Below are positions 26,675 to 34,333 of a stretch of 64,000 bases of DNA, piece by piece. The stretch comes from Porphyrobacter sp. CACIAM 03H1 (lineage in GTDB: Bacteria > Pseudomonadota > Alphaproteobacteria > Sphingomonadales > Sphingomonadaceae), in the NCBI RefSeq assembly GCF_002215495.1, contig NZ_CP021378.1:828417-892416 (forward strand). The letters run 5' to 3'. The position numbers were made by a program, and so were the translations under genes. Numbering within the stretch: the stretch's first letter is position 1; every line of letters begins with the position of its first letter. Under the pieces are notes generated by a model, which saw only the letters and a program-made list of their open reading frames with translations, searched no databases and was not told the origin of the DNA.

Positions 26675-27283
26675 GTGCGGGCCTTTGTCCTCGTCCTGCC
26701 GCTGTGCCTTGCGGCGTGCGACTATTTCGCCGCGCCCGAGGGCGAGGCGGTCAAGGTCCCGCTCGAGGATGCGACGCCCGCGCCTGCGGCCGCCGCCACG
26801 GCTGCGCCCGCCAATGATTACGGCGCGACCCCGATGAACGAGCGCGTCGCGGTGCTCGGCCTGCTCAACAAGCGCAACAACGTGTCCGAAGAGCTCCGCC
26901 TCAAGCCCGGCGAGGCGCGCGAGGTGGGACCGGTGATCGTGCGCGTCTCCGCCTGCGAGCGCACCGCGCCCTGGGAGATGCCGCAGCAGACCGGCGCCTT
27001 CGTGCAGGTCGACATCCGCGAGCGGGGCGCGGCGCAGCACCGCCGCGTGTTCTCGGGCTGGATGTTCCTTGAAAGCCCGAGCCTCAATGTCGTCGAGCAC
27101 CCGATCTACGATGTCTGGGTCAAGGATTGCACGATGAGCTTCCCGGGCGAGGAGGGCCCCGCCTCGCCCAAGGCCGAAGCCTCCGGCCGTCCGGCCGCCG
27201 GTGCCTCGGCCTCGCCCTCGGCTGCGGCGACGCCCGCTGCCCCTGCTCCCGCCGTTCCGGCTCCCGCGCCGCCTGCGACATAG
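26675..27283 (+). CDS. DUF2155-domain lipoprotein
   Basis: A 202-residue protein with GTG start, signal peptide and lipobox LAAC (Cys15). A DUF2155 domain follows at about residues 50-155 (VRVSACERTAPWEMPQQTGAFVQVDI, then FSGWMFLESPSLNVVEHPIYDVWVKDC). The tail is a Pro/Ala-rich low-complexity region. The family is largely alphaproteobacterial and of unknown function, commonly next to the NDUFA12 gene, as here. Its last 178 bases (27106-27283) overlap the 3' end of aat on the other strand, so the tail and part of the core are encoded in shared DNA. See findings. Confidence 0.85.
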   Translation: MRAFVLVLPLCLAACDYFAAPEGEAVKVPLEDATPAPAAAATAAPANDYGATPMNERVAVLGLLNKRNNVSEELRLKPGEAREVGPVIVRVSACERTAPWEMPQQTGAFVQVDIRERGAAQHRRVFSGWMFLESPSLNVVEHPIYDVWVKDCTMSFPGEEGPASPKAEASGRPAAGASASPSAAATPAAPAPAVPAPAPPAT

Positions 27284-27933
27284 CCCCCGGCAAAGGCGCG
27301 CCACGCCATGCCGAGGCTGGCGGGCGGCTGCCCCTGCGCGCGTTCGACCAGCCGCCGGTAATCCGCCTGCGACAGTTCGCGTGCGCCCATCGAACGCAGG
27401 TGCTCGGTCATGAACTGGCAGTCGAGCAGCACCATCCCCGCGCGCCGCATCAGCGCCACCAGCCAGGCGAGCGCGACCTTGCTCGCATCGGGCACCCGGC
27501 TGAACATGGATTCGCCGCAGAACACCCGGTCGAAGCTGACGCCGTAGAGCCCGCCGACCAGCTCGGGTTCCCCGCCCGCGCCCTCCTGCCAGCACTCCAC
27601 CGAATGGGCATGCCCGGCGCGGTGGAGGCCGAGATAGGACTGGACGATGCGTTCGCTGATCCAGGTCTCGGGATGGTCGGGGCGCGGCTCGGCGCAGGCG
27701 CGGATCACCTGTTCGAAGGCGCGGTCGACCGTCACCGTGAAACGGTCCGCGCGGATCACCTTCTTCAACGACTTCGACAGGTGCAGCCCCTCGAGCGGAA
27801 TGATCGCCCGCTCGCGCGGCTCGACCCAGAACACCTCCGGATCCTCGCGCCGGTCGGCCATCGGGAAGATCCCGCTGCGATAGGCGAGCAGAAGGGTCTC
27901 GACGGGGATGGGAGGGCGGCTGGGCGCGTGCAT
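27106..27933 (-). CDS. aat: Leucyl/phenylalanyl-tRNA-protein transferase
   Basis: Aat attaches Leu or Phe to N-terminal Arg or Lys of proteins, marking them for ClpS/ClpAP. The 275-residue protein shows the family motifs LLLAYRSGIFPMAD, GGLYGVSFDRVFCGESMFS, ASKVAL and LLDCQ. ATG 27933 (MHAPSRPP) is taken; a TTG at 27948 is in frame but unlikely. After about residue 222 a Gly/Ala-rich extension ends in PGKLIVQSLTQTS, which is antisense to the DUF2155 core. Related sphingomonad Aat proteins carry a similar TS-ending tail, as far as I recall, which would mean this overlap is normal for them. Confidence 0.9.
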   Translation of the reverse strand: MHAPSRPPIPVETLLLAYRSGIFPMADRREDPEVFWVEPRERAIIPLEGLHLSKSLKKVIRADRFTVTVDRAFEQVIRACAEPRPDHPETWISERIVQSYLGLHRAGHAHSVECWQEGAGGEPELVGGLYGVSFDRVFCGESMFSRVPDASKVALAWLVALMRRAGMVLLDCQFMTEHLRSMGARELSQADYRRLVERAQGQPPASLGMAWRAFAGGYVAGGAGAGTAGAGAAGVAAAEGEAEAPAAGRPEASALGEAGPSSPGKLIVQSLTQTS

Positions 27934-28027
27934 GGTTGCAGCGCACAATACATGGCCGCCCCCCGCGAGGCAAAGAGGATTGCCTATCCCGGATGCCTTG
28001 GCTAAGGGGCGCGCTCCAACGTGCTGC

Positions 28028-28103
28028 AGGGGTGTAGCTCAGCTGGTAGAGCATCGGTCTCCAAAACCGAGGGCCACGGGTTCGAATCCTGTCACCCCTG
28101 CCA
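28028..28103 (+). tRNA. tRNA-Trp (anticodon CCA)
   Basis: The acceptor stem AGGGGTG (28028-28034) pairs with CACCCCT (28093-28099), then G and an encoded CCA. The anticodon stem TCGGT/ACCGA holds the loop CTCCAAA, anticodon CCA. The TpsiC loop GGTTCGAATCC is intact. It precedes secE-nusG, the usual alphaproteobacterial order. Confidence 0.97.
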
Positions 28104-28293
28104 TTTTCCCGCCATCGCCGTCCGCCCGCCGCTCTCTTGCAATCGCGGCCCCGTGCGCGTAAGGGCGTCGGCGTCTTTCCGACATCGGCAGATCATCCAG
28201 CCCCTCCGGCGACCTTGTCCCGGGCGGCGCGGAGCCCTACCTGAAAGCCGGCCGGACGAGACGAGAAGGCATTACGCGAAGGAACGAGGCTGC

Positions 28294-28536
28294 ATGGCCG
28301 ACAAGATGATCGCCCCCAAGGACGGGGCCGAAGAGAAGAAGCGCAAGACCTCGCCCGCCGAGTTCTTCAACCAGGTCAAGGCCGAGACGAACAAGATCGT
28401 CTGGCCGACCCGCGAGGAGACGGTGCGCACGGCGATCTTCGTGTTCATCTTCATGCTGATCCTCTCGCTGTTCTTCCTCGGCATCGACAGCGCCTTCGGT
28501 GCGATCGTGCGCGCGCTGATCGGCCTGCTGCAGTAG
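28294..28536 (+). CDS. secE: Preprotein translocase subunit SecE
   Basis: The 80-residue single-helix SecE is a core part of the SecYEG channel in the inner membrane. Diagnostic features are EFFNQVKAETNKIVWPTREET before one transmembrane helix (TAIFVFIFMLILSLFFLGI). ATG 28294 follows the long open frame that runs through the tRNA; only this start gives the normal short family length. nusG follows after 56 bases. Confidence 0.95.
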   Translation: MADKMIAPKDGAEEKKRKTSPAEFFNQVKAETNKIVWPTREETVRTAIFVFIFMLILSLFFLGIDSAFGAIVRALIGLLQ

Positions 28537-28592
28537 GCCGAGCCGCGCCTCCCGATTCCCTGCCCGTCAGACCCATTTTCCAAGGACGACCC

Positions 28593-29129
28593 ATGGCCCG
28601 CTGGTACATCATCCACGCTTACTCCGGTTTCGAGAACAAGGTGCGCGACGCGATCATCGCCGAGGCCGAACGCCTCGGCCTCAGTGAAGGCGTCGAGGAA
28701 GTGCAGGTCCCGACCGAGACCGTGACCGAGGTGAAGCGCGGCAAGAAGGTCCAGGTCGAACGCAAGTTCATGCCCGGCTACGTGCTCGCCAAGCTGAACA
28801 TGACCGACGACATCTACCACCTCGTCAAGAACACCCCCAAGGTCACCGGCTTCCTCGGCTCAGGCAACAAGCCGCAGCCGATCTCCGAACGCGAGGCCGC
28901 GCGCTATTTCGGCGGGGTGGAAGAGGCCAAGGCCGCGCCCAAGCGCGACATCAGCGTCGATTACGAGATCGGCGATTCGGTCAAGGTCAACGCCGGGCCC
29001 TTCGCGAGCTTCAACGGGATCGTGGAAGAGCTCGATTTCGACAAGCAGAAGGTCAAGGTCTCGGTCTCGATCTTCGGCCGCGCGACCCCGGTGGAACTGG
29101 GCTTCGAGGAAGTCGAACTGGTGAAGTGA
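28593..29129 (+). CDS. nusG: Transcription termination/antitermination protein NusG
   Basis: NusG binds RNA polymerase and links it to Rho and ribosomes. The 178 residues show the NGN domain (RWYIIHAYSGFENKV, then RKFMPGYVLAKL) and the KOW domain (GDSVKVNAGPFASFNGIVEE). It has an AAGGAC ribosome site and follows secE in the conserved order. Normally rplK would come next, but here 2.4 kb of other DNA intervenes. Confidence 0.97.
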   Translation: MARWYIIHAYSGFENKVRDAIIAEAERLGLSEGVEEVQVPTETVTEVKRGKKVQVERKFMPGYVLAKLNMTDDIYHLVKNTPKVTGFLGSGNKPQPISEREAARYFGGVEEAKAAPKRDISVDYEIGDSVKVNAGPFASFNGIVEELDFDKQKVKVSVSIFGRATPVELGFEEVELVK

Positions 29130-29164
29130 GGGGCCTGCGGCCTGCCCGCTTGGCTTTGCCCCTT

Positions 29165-29232
29165 CCGTTCGTGTCGAGCGCAGTCGAGACACCGGCACGC
29201 CGAGGCCTCTCGACTGCGCTCGAGGCGAACGG
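29165..29232. repeat. Dispersed palindromic repeat (CGAGCGCAGTCGAG type)
   Basis: Two 26-base arms, 29165-29190 and 29207-29232, are inverted with two mismatches around a 16-base centre; each contains TCGAGCGCAGTCGAGA. Palindromic units with this core are widespread in intergenic regions of alphaproteobacteria, especially sphingomonads. It stands between nusG and the small Cys-rich gene and may stabilise or terminate the nusG transcript. Confidence 0.7.
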
Positions 29233-29256
29233 ACGCAGGACGGGCAGGGTGCAGGT

Positions 29257-29442
29257 GTGAAGACCCGTCCCGGCATCTGCCAGAAGAAGCGCCGCTTCGA
29301 CACGCGTGAGGCGGCCGAGGCGGTTGCGGTTGCGGCCGACACACCCTTGCGCGCCTACAAGTGCGCGCTGTGCCGCCGCTTCCACCTCACCAGCCGCACC
29401 AAGGGCCTGCGCGTCCCGCGCGTCGCGGATGAGCGGCCCTGA
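29257..29442 (+). CDS. Small Cys-rich (zinc-ribbon-like) protein
   Basis: A 61-residue basic protein with cysteines at 8, 36 and 39 and His43 in the pattern CQKKRRF...YKCALCRRFHLTSRTKG. The CxxC and His spacing suggest a small metal- or nucleic-acid-binding knuckle. Short proteins ending in FHLTS-like motifs recur in alphaproteobacterial genomes without a known function. The start is GTG at 29257. It follows the palindromic repeat downstream of nusG and is the last recognisable gene before the AT-richer segment. Confidence 0.65.
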   Translation: MKTRPGICQKKRRFDTREAAEAVAVAADTPLRAYKCALCRRFHLTSRTKGLRVPRVADERP

Positions 29443-30000
29443 CCCCGCCCCGCCTCCCGGACCGGCGAAGTTTACAAAGTTGACACTGTAAACTTCGGTT
29501 TCCTACGGGAATTCCATAGCTGTTTCATCGGCTTGCTCGGCAAAACCGAAGTTGACACTGTGTTTTGCGTTTTCTCCGCCTGATCGGGGAGCCAGACAGC
29601 CCTGAGCGGCGATGGCGCGCGGCATCGACAACGCGAAAGAACCGCCCGAGGCTAGCGGCAAGCACCCCGGTAGGAAAGCGCGCCAAGCGTCCGCTTTCGG
29701 GAGTGCCGTTAAGCTGCGCGAATGGCGGCAAGTGGGTGGAAATCGGTCATCCGTTTCTTCGCTCGCCAGCGACAGTTTCGCGCGCCATTCCCAGCCGTTC
29801 GGCTTGTTGGTTCGCTGCCCTAAAAGCTGACGCTTGCTCGATACCAACGGCATCAGGCTGCTCCAGCTGCCTTCGCAAAATTTGCGGTGGGTATTGGCCC
29901 CTACCGTCCCGCTCTGGTTGGGGCAGCCATGCTTTTCGCTTGCTGCCCATCTTTATTCCAAAGTTGAATCCGCGCCCCGCTTAAACGATGGTGACGGTGC
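29443..30000. other. Gene-free segment with AAGTTGACACTGT direct repeats
   Basis: No supportable gene lies here. AAGTTGACACTGT occurs twice (29477-29489 and 29549-29561). The first copy is embedded in a GTTTACA/TGTAAAC inverted repeat (29470-29493). Base composition drops compared with the flanks. Short frames on both strands have no start-site support and read as noncoding repeat. The segment leads into the HEPN-like gene and may contain its promoter. Confidence 0.6.
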
Positions 30001-30807
30001 ATGGACAAATCAAAGCAATCAGAGCTGCTGGACGCAATCGGTGTTTGGATCAAAGCACTTGATAGCTATCCTGGCTTTCGGGAGTGGCAGAGGAAAAAGG
30101 TGGGAGCAGTGCTGTCGCTGGTGGAGGGTTTCCCGATAAGGGATGATGACCTCCCAGGGGAATTCCAATTCACAGCTGAGATTAATCGCCAGCATGAGGC
30201 CATATTGGCTTACCTAAGCCTGGCTCAATCCTTTTACACCCTGCAACAGTGCGAATTCTATTTCCGGCGCTACCCCTTTGCTCACCTACCAGTGAGCAAG
30301 GAGGATCACATACGCAACATGTGCGAGATGTATTTCAATCGCTTTTATGAATTCAAAGAGCGACTAAAGCGCTGCCTCAATGCTGTGGATGCGACCATAG
30401 AAGGCACCATTAACACAGGCCCTGTTTTGAAGAGTTTTGCCAAGGATTTTGATCAGGAGCTGAGAGCCCGCAACAGCATCCATCACCATGAGCGATTTGA
30501 TGATGGCGCCATACACGGCATCGGGCTGGCCCTGATCATGGGCTACAGCGACAAGGTAGGCCCTGGCTGGAGGGATGTGGCCAACAGAGGCTACCGCCGT
30601 TCCTCGGCTGAATGGGCCGCTCGCGTGAAGCGGCGCAGTAAGATGGTAGAAACCTATCTGGAGGCTGTCGCGGGGGCCATGCTCGACATGTGCTCCTATT
30701 TGCAGCCCGAGGCTGCAAAGGCATCAGTTACCCCCAGCGTTACCCGAAGTGCGAAAAGCCCCGCAGCTCGCGCTGCCAAACCGGTCAAAAAACCTAAGCG
30801 ATCATAA
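30001..30807 (+). CDS. HEPN-like protein of unknown function
   Basis: A 268-residue, largely helical protein I do not recognise as a named family. Residues 157-163 read RNSIHHH: Arg157-Asn158 followed by His161-His163 fits the RX4-6H motif with the polar second residue typical of HEPN RNases. The C-terminus is Lys/Ala/Pro-rich (PAARAAKPVKKPKRS). Its DNA is visibly AT-richer than the rest: the stretch 30181-30240 has 28 G/C of 60, and codons such as ATA, TTG and AGG, rare elsewhere here, are frequent. This points to recent transfer. It is a single gene with no partner antitoxin visible beside it. RNase activity is inference. Confidence 0.6.
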   Translation: MDKSKQSELLDAIGVWIKALDSYPGFREWQRKKVGAVLSLVEGFPIRDDDLPGEFQFTAEINRQHEAILAYLSLAQSFYTLQQCEFYFRRYPFAHLPVSKEDHIRNMCEMYFNRFYEFKERLKRCLNAVDATIEGTINTGPVLKSFAKDFDQELRARNSIHHHERFDDGAIHGIGLALIMGYSDKVGPGWRDVANRGYRRSSAEWAARVKRRSKMVETYLEAVAGAMLDMCSYLQPEAAKASVTPSVTRSAKSPAARAAKPVKKPKRS

Positions 30808-31026
30808 TGGTGTACATTGTGGAAGCACTAGACCTCGAACCTATGATCAGTTGATGAAGGGTCCGCGACCCTACGGCAGTTTTTACCGATTTGTCACCAA
30901 AAGAGGACGGTCAATAATCTGCCCGTTGCGGCCACTTCTCAACCGCAAAGCGTGAGTCCGATATGGGGTCGCTAGCCGAAAGGCAGGTTCTGGCCGGAAC
31001 GGGGTTGAAGCCGCCATCCCTCGATC

Positions 31027-31051
31027 GTCGCCCCGGACTTGATCGGGGGTC
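31027..31051. repeat. CCCCGGACTTGATCGGGG palindromic intergenic repeat
   Basis: The sequence CGCCCCGGACTTGATCGGGG within 31027-31051 is a well-known dispersed intergenic palindrome of alphaproteobacteria. Here one arm is CCCCG (31031-31035) and the other CGGGG (31044-31048); a base is missing compared with the common form. No function is known; it often follows or separates genes. Confidence 0.65.
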
Positions 31052-31307
31052 AGGCTTTTCTTCCTCTGCGCGCGAAGGGAGGGCAGCCAAGCCCCTTGTC
31101 GAGCACGGGCGACGAGCGGGGGACGGGTCGCGGCATTTCCTACACCTCTGGCAGCCGCTACGATGCGCCCCGGTTCTTTCCCATCCTTGTGCCCGGCCTG
31201 CGAGGCCGCCCGATGCCCGGGGCGCGAAACAAGGCCCCGCTTCCCTGTCCGTCCGCTTGGCGGATTCGGGTGGTAGCGTCTGAAAGTGCTAGGGAAATAG
31301 CGGTGCC

Positions 31308-31334
31308 ACAAAGCGGACAGGGTGTCCGCTTTGT
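31308..31334. promoter_or_regulatory. Perfect 12-bp inverted repeat upstream of rplK
   Basis: ACAAAGCGGACA (31308-31319) and TGTCCGCTTTGT (31323-31334) are exact inverted copies around GGG. It is roughly 200 bases before rplK and has no T-run behind it. It could be a protein-binding site, an mRNA hairpin or the arm of a dispersed element. It is unrelated to the other two repeats in this gap. Confidence 0.5.
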
Positions 31335-31531
31335 CCGCTTGGGCTGCGCTGCCGCCACAGGCGGGTTGCTTTTTTCCCGGCTTGCGCCTAGGCGCGCGCC
31401 TTCGCTCGGGCTTCGGCTCCGGGTGATTCCGTGCGGGAGCCCTCGCCATGCACAAGGCAGGGGCGTTCGACCGCTTAACATGAGCCGGGCTGGAAGCAGC
31501 GCGGCAAGAGTGCGAACAGGAGCAAGGCCTC

Positions 31532-31963
31532 ATGGCCAAGAAAATCGAAGGCTATATCAAGCTGCAGGTGCCCGCGGGCTCTGCAACCCCCTCGCCGCCG
31601 ATCGGCCCGGCGCTGGGTCAGCGCGGCGTGAACATCATGGAATTCTGCAAGGCGTTCAACGCCGCCACGCAGGAAATGGAAAAGGGCATGCCGATCCCGA
31701 CGGTCATCACCGTCTACGGTGACCGTTCCTTCACCTTCGTCACCAAGACCGCGCCGGCGACCTACTTCATCAAGAAGGCCGCCAACCTCAAGTCGGGCTC
31801 GAAGGAGCCGGGCAAGGTCTCGGCCGGAACCATCAAGAGCTCGCAGATCCGCGAGATCGCCGAAGCCAAGATGGTCGATCTTAACGCGAACGACATCGAA
31901 CAGGCGATGAAGATCATCGCCGGCAGCGCCCGCTCGATGGGCCTCGAAGTGGTGGAGGGCTAA
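31532..31963 (+). CDS. rplK: 50S ribosomal protein L11
   Basis: L11 forms the stalk base of the large subunit with 23S rRNA and is needed for the GTPase centre and RelA signalling. All 143 residues match the family: [40 protein letters not shown] at the N-terminus and [12 protein letters not shown] at the end. The ATG at 31532 has AGGAGCAAGG just before it. rplA starts 4 bases after the stop; in many bacteria L1 represses translation of this operon by binding its leader. Confidence 0.98.
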   Translation: MAKKIEGYIKLQVPAGSATPSPPIGPALGQRGVNIMEFCKAFNAATQEMEKGMPIPTVITVYGDRSFTFVTKTAPATYFIKKAANLKSGSKEPGKVSAGTIKSSQIREIAEAKMVDLNANDIEQAMKIIAGSARSMGLEVVEG

Positions 31964-31967
31964 GACC

Positions 31968-32660
31968 ATGGGCAAGATCACGAAGAAGGCCAAGGTGCTG
32001 GCCTCGCTCGACCGCGAGAAGCTCTACACCATCGAGGAAGCGCTGGGCGTGCTGCGCCAGTTCAAGGGCAAGTTCGACGAGACCGTCGAAGTCGCCATGA
32101 ACCTCGGCGTCGACCCGCGTCACGCCGACCAGATGGTGCGCGGCATGGTGTCGCTGCCCTCGGGCACCGGCAAGGACGTGAAGGTCGCGGTCTTCGCGCG
32201 CGGCGACAATGCCGAGAAGGCGCTGGCCGCCGGTGCCGACAAGGTCGGTGCGGAGGACCTCATGGAAGACATGATGGCCGGCAACCTCGACTATGACCGC
32301 GTGATCGCCTCGCCCGACATGATGGGCGTGGTGGGTCGTCTGGGCAAGGTGCTTGGTCCCAAGGGCCTGATGCCGAACCCGAAGCTCGGCACCGTGACCC
32401 CGAACGTCGCCCAGGCCGTCAAGGACGCCAAGGCCGGTCAGGTCGAGTTCCGCGTCGAGAAGCAGGGCATTATCCACTCGGGCATCGGCAAGCTGAGCTT
32501 CTCCGATGACGCGCTGAAGGCCAACTTCAAGGCGCTGACCGAAGCCGTCGTGAAGTCCAAGCCCTCGGGCGCCAAGGGCAAGTATGTCCGCAAGGTCTCG
32601 CTGACCTCGTCGATGGGCCCGGGCCTCAAGGTCGACCTGTCGGAAGTGGAAGGCGCGTAA
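31968..32660 (+). CDS. rplA: 50S ribosomal protein L1
   Basis: L1 binds 23S rRNA in the L1 stalk near the E site and is the translational repressor of rplKA in characterised bacteria. The 230-residue protein contains [22 protein letters not shown], the family signature. It is followed by a strong terminator, and rplJ-rplL, usually next, are absent from this window. Confidence 0.98.
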   Translation: MGKITKKAKVLASLDREKLYTIEEALGVLRQFKGKFDETVEVAMNLGVDPRHADQMVRGMVSLPSGTGKDVKVAVFARGDNAEKALAAGADKVGAEDLMEDMMAGNLDYDRVIASPDMMGVVGRLGKVLGPKGLMPNPKLGTVTPNVAQAVKDAKAGQVEFRVEKQGIIHSGIGKLSFSDDALKANFKALTEAVVKSKPSGAKGKYVRKVSLTSSMGPGLKVDLSEVEGA

Positions 32661-32688
32661 GCCCTCTCCTGCCGAACTGCTGAATACG

Positions 32689-32723
32689 AAAAGGGGTCGG
32701 AAGCCGCGCTTCCGGCCCCTTTT
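32689..32723 (+). terminator. Rho-independent terminator of rplKA
   Basis: AAAAGGGG-T-CGGAAG pairs with CTTCCG-G-CCCCTTTT around a short GC-rich loop, ending in TTTT. It lies 28 bases after the rplA stop, so rplKA ends as a closed unit here. Confidence 0.93.
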
Positions 32724-32803
32724 GCGTCGGGCGGCGGGGGAAAGGCGACCGGTGGCGGATCATCGGCCCCGCGGAGGGGGTAGCCCCTGCGAAGGAGCGC
32801 CCC

Positions 32804-33019
32804 ATGCTGAAAGCCGCCATCGTTCTCATCCTGCTCGCCACGGTCCTTGCGACCTACCTCACCGATTCGTTCATCGCCCCGCCGATCGGCGCGGCGCTGC
32901 TGTTCGGCGTGCTGCTGGCCGGCTGGCTCTACAACCGGGGCGACAGCCGCGCGAACCGGCGCCGGTCGGAGGAGGCCACCCGCCACCAGCGCGAGGAACG
33001 CGCGCGCGGCGACAAGTAG
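32804..33019 (+). CDS. Small membrane protein (71 aa)
   Basis: Two hydrophobic helices (residues 4-20 and 27-43) are followed by a highly charged Arg/Glu-rich tail, the arrangement of small inner-membrane proteins with a cytosolic tail. No family was recognised. The ATG has a GAAGGAG ribosome site, which is why this short frame is kept. It lies after the rplKA terminator and is likely monocistronic or co-transcribed with the next small gene. Confidence 0.6.
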   Translation: MLKAAIVLILLATVLATYLTDSFIAPPIGAALLFGVLLAGWLYNRGDSRANRRRSEEATRHQREERARGDK

Positions 33020-33144
33020 GCCGGCGACCGGGCGTCATGGGTCGTTTGACCCCTTGCGTTTCTTCCCGATTGCACCATCTTCTTTCACGGTCGCGCGGAA
33101 CCTCTCCCCTTCCCCGCCCGCGCGCCGTGAAAGAGGTTCGCACC

Positions 33145-33462
33145 ATGCCTGTTCCTTCCGAACGTCTGGCCGGATGGCTGTCGCTCAAGTGGCTTGTCGC
33201 AGGGGTAGCGCTCGCGGCTGACGGGCTGCTGCTCAGTTACGATCTGCGACTCGGCCTTGCAGCGGGTTCGCTGCTGGCGGTCGTGACCGTGATCTGGCTC
33301 TACATCGCGCTGCGCTACGGCTCGCTCAGCGGTACGCCCTCGGTGCGGATGGTGCCGGTCGAGCGGGCGCGCCAGCAGGAGAACCTGCGGCGCATGGCGG
33401 CAGCGCGCGACTTTGCGCGCTCAGGCGCGCAGCAGGGCGCGGATCCGGCCCAGCGCCCCTGA
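33145..33462 (+). CDS. Small membrane protein (105 aa)
   Basis: Two hydrophobic helices (about residues 14-32 and 35-56) are followed by a basic and then Ala/Arg-rich tail. No family was recognised. ATG 33145 is preceded by AAGAGG. The last 42 bases overlap the 3' end of the acetyltransferase gene on the other strand. Function unknown. Confidence 0.55.
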   Translation: MPVPSERLAGWLSLKWLVAGVALAADGLLLSYDLRLGLAAGSLLAVVTVIWLYIALRYGSLSGTPSVRMVPVERARQQENLRRMAAARDFARSGAQQGADPAQRP

Positions 33463-34320
33463 CTGCTCGGCGAGCGCCTTGGCGCCCGCTACCCCTGCGT
33501 CGAATCCTGCCCGCGCGCCGAGCAGGGTGCGGTTGGCGAGCGTCGGCTCGAGCAGCACGAGGCTCGAGCACGCCGCCGAATGCGTTCCGAACATTTCCTT
33601 GTGCGCCCCGTCCCCCTCGGTGAAGTCGAACCAGCGGAAGCGCCTTTCCGCGAACAGCCGTTCGAGCGCATCCATCTGCAGCACCGTGCCGACCGAAAGC
33701 CGCGCCCAGTCGGGATCGTAGCCGAGGTGGGCATAGACCAGCGTCTCGCCCGCGACCGGCAGGGACAGGTAGGCGACCGGCGCGCCGCCCGCATGGAGCA
33801 GGAAGGCGCGCATCAGCCCCGCCTCCGCCGCCTCCATCATCGCCCGGCGCGCAGGCTCGTCGCCCGGCAGCCCGGCATCGAGCAGCCGCGCCTGATAGGT
33901 GCGCGCCGAGAGCGGCAGGGCGGCGGCGAGGAAGGCCGCGATCTCGGCAGGGGTGCGGTGTTCGGTGACGGTGTAGCCGCCCGCTTCCTCGGCCAGCTTC
34001 CTCGCCTTGCGCCGCAGGGTCGAGCGGGTCTTTCCCGAGAACCGGCCCATGTAGGCCTCGAAATCCTGCCCCATGTCGATGAAGTGGCGGCGGTAATCCT
34101 GCCGGCCGCCGGCGATGAAGCCCGGATAGCGCGCGGTGACGGCGGCGAGGCTTGCGGTCGGGGCTGAGAGCACCCGTACCCCGTCGCGCCCGCTAGGCGG
34201 GGCATCGGGCAGGGCGCCGGCCAGCACGTCCTCGAGGCTGAAGGCCCAGGTCGATAGACTGCGCGGCACGCTCAGCAGGCGGCGCGAGCCGAGGGTGAAG
34301 TCGATTGCCGCGCTGGCCAT
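33421..34320 (-). CDS. GNAT-family acyltransferase (FemAB/CelD-like)
   Basis: A 299-residue protein with a GNAT-like double fold of the FemAB/BioF2/CelD type. The signature stretch is PVAYLSLPVAGETLVYAHLGYDPDW, then a RFRWFDFTEGDGAHKEMFG core. Such proteins modify polysaccharides or amino acids. ATG 34320 gives the family N-terminus (upstream frame is unrelated basic sequence). It lies 13 bases downstream of the polysaccharide deacetylase gene, so the two likely act together in cell-surface polysaccharide processing. A second, unrelated-length member of this group is at 62716-63882. Confidence 0.78.
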   Translation of the reverse strand: MASAAIDFTLGSRRLLSVPRSLSTWAFSLEDVLAGALPDAPPSGRDGVRVLSAPTASLAAVTARYPGFIAGGRQDYRRHFIDMGQDFEAYMGRFSGKTRSTLRRKARKLAEEAGGYTVTEHRTPAEIAAFLAAALPLSARTYQARLLDAGLPGDEPARRAMMEAAEAGLMRAFLLHAGGAPVAYLSLPVAGETLVYAHLGYDPDWARLSVGTVLQMDALERLFAERRFRWFDFTEGDGAHKEMFGTHSAACSSLVLLEPTLANRTLLGARAGFDAGVAGAKALAEQSGALGRIRALLRA

Positions 34321-34333
34321 GCCGGCTGCCCCT

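Larger units (their letters stand above)
30808..31531. other. Intergenic region before rplK with two repeat elements
   Basis: No convincing gene. It holds a CCCCGGACTTGATCGGGG-type palindromic unit (31031-31048) and a perfect 12-bp hairpin (31308-31334), plus the rplK leader with a ribosome site at 31517-31528. A minus-strand frame covers most of it, but its predicted peptide contains the SLTPDQVRGDD string generated by the repeat, so it is rejected as a gene. Confidence 0.6.

Noticed and set aside
27934..27948. Upstream TTG start for aat
   Set aside because: Adds only five residues, TTG is rare, and the ATG at 27933 gives a normal N-terminus.
29503..29853. Minus-strand frame of about 116 codons in the gap before the HEPN-like gene
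   Set aside because: No start-site support and no family; reads as noncoding repeat-like DNA.
30883..31539. Minus-strand frame of about 218 codons before rplK
   Set aside because: Its peptide contains SLTPDQVRGDD, a string created by the dispersed palindromic repeat, and no family or ribosome site supports it.
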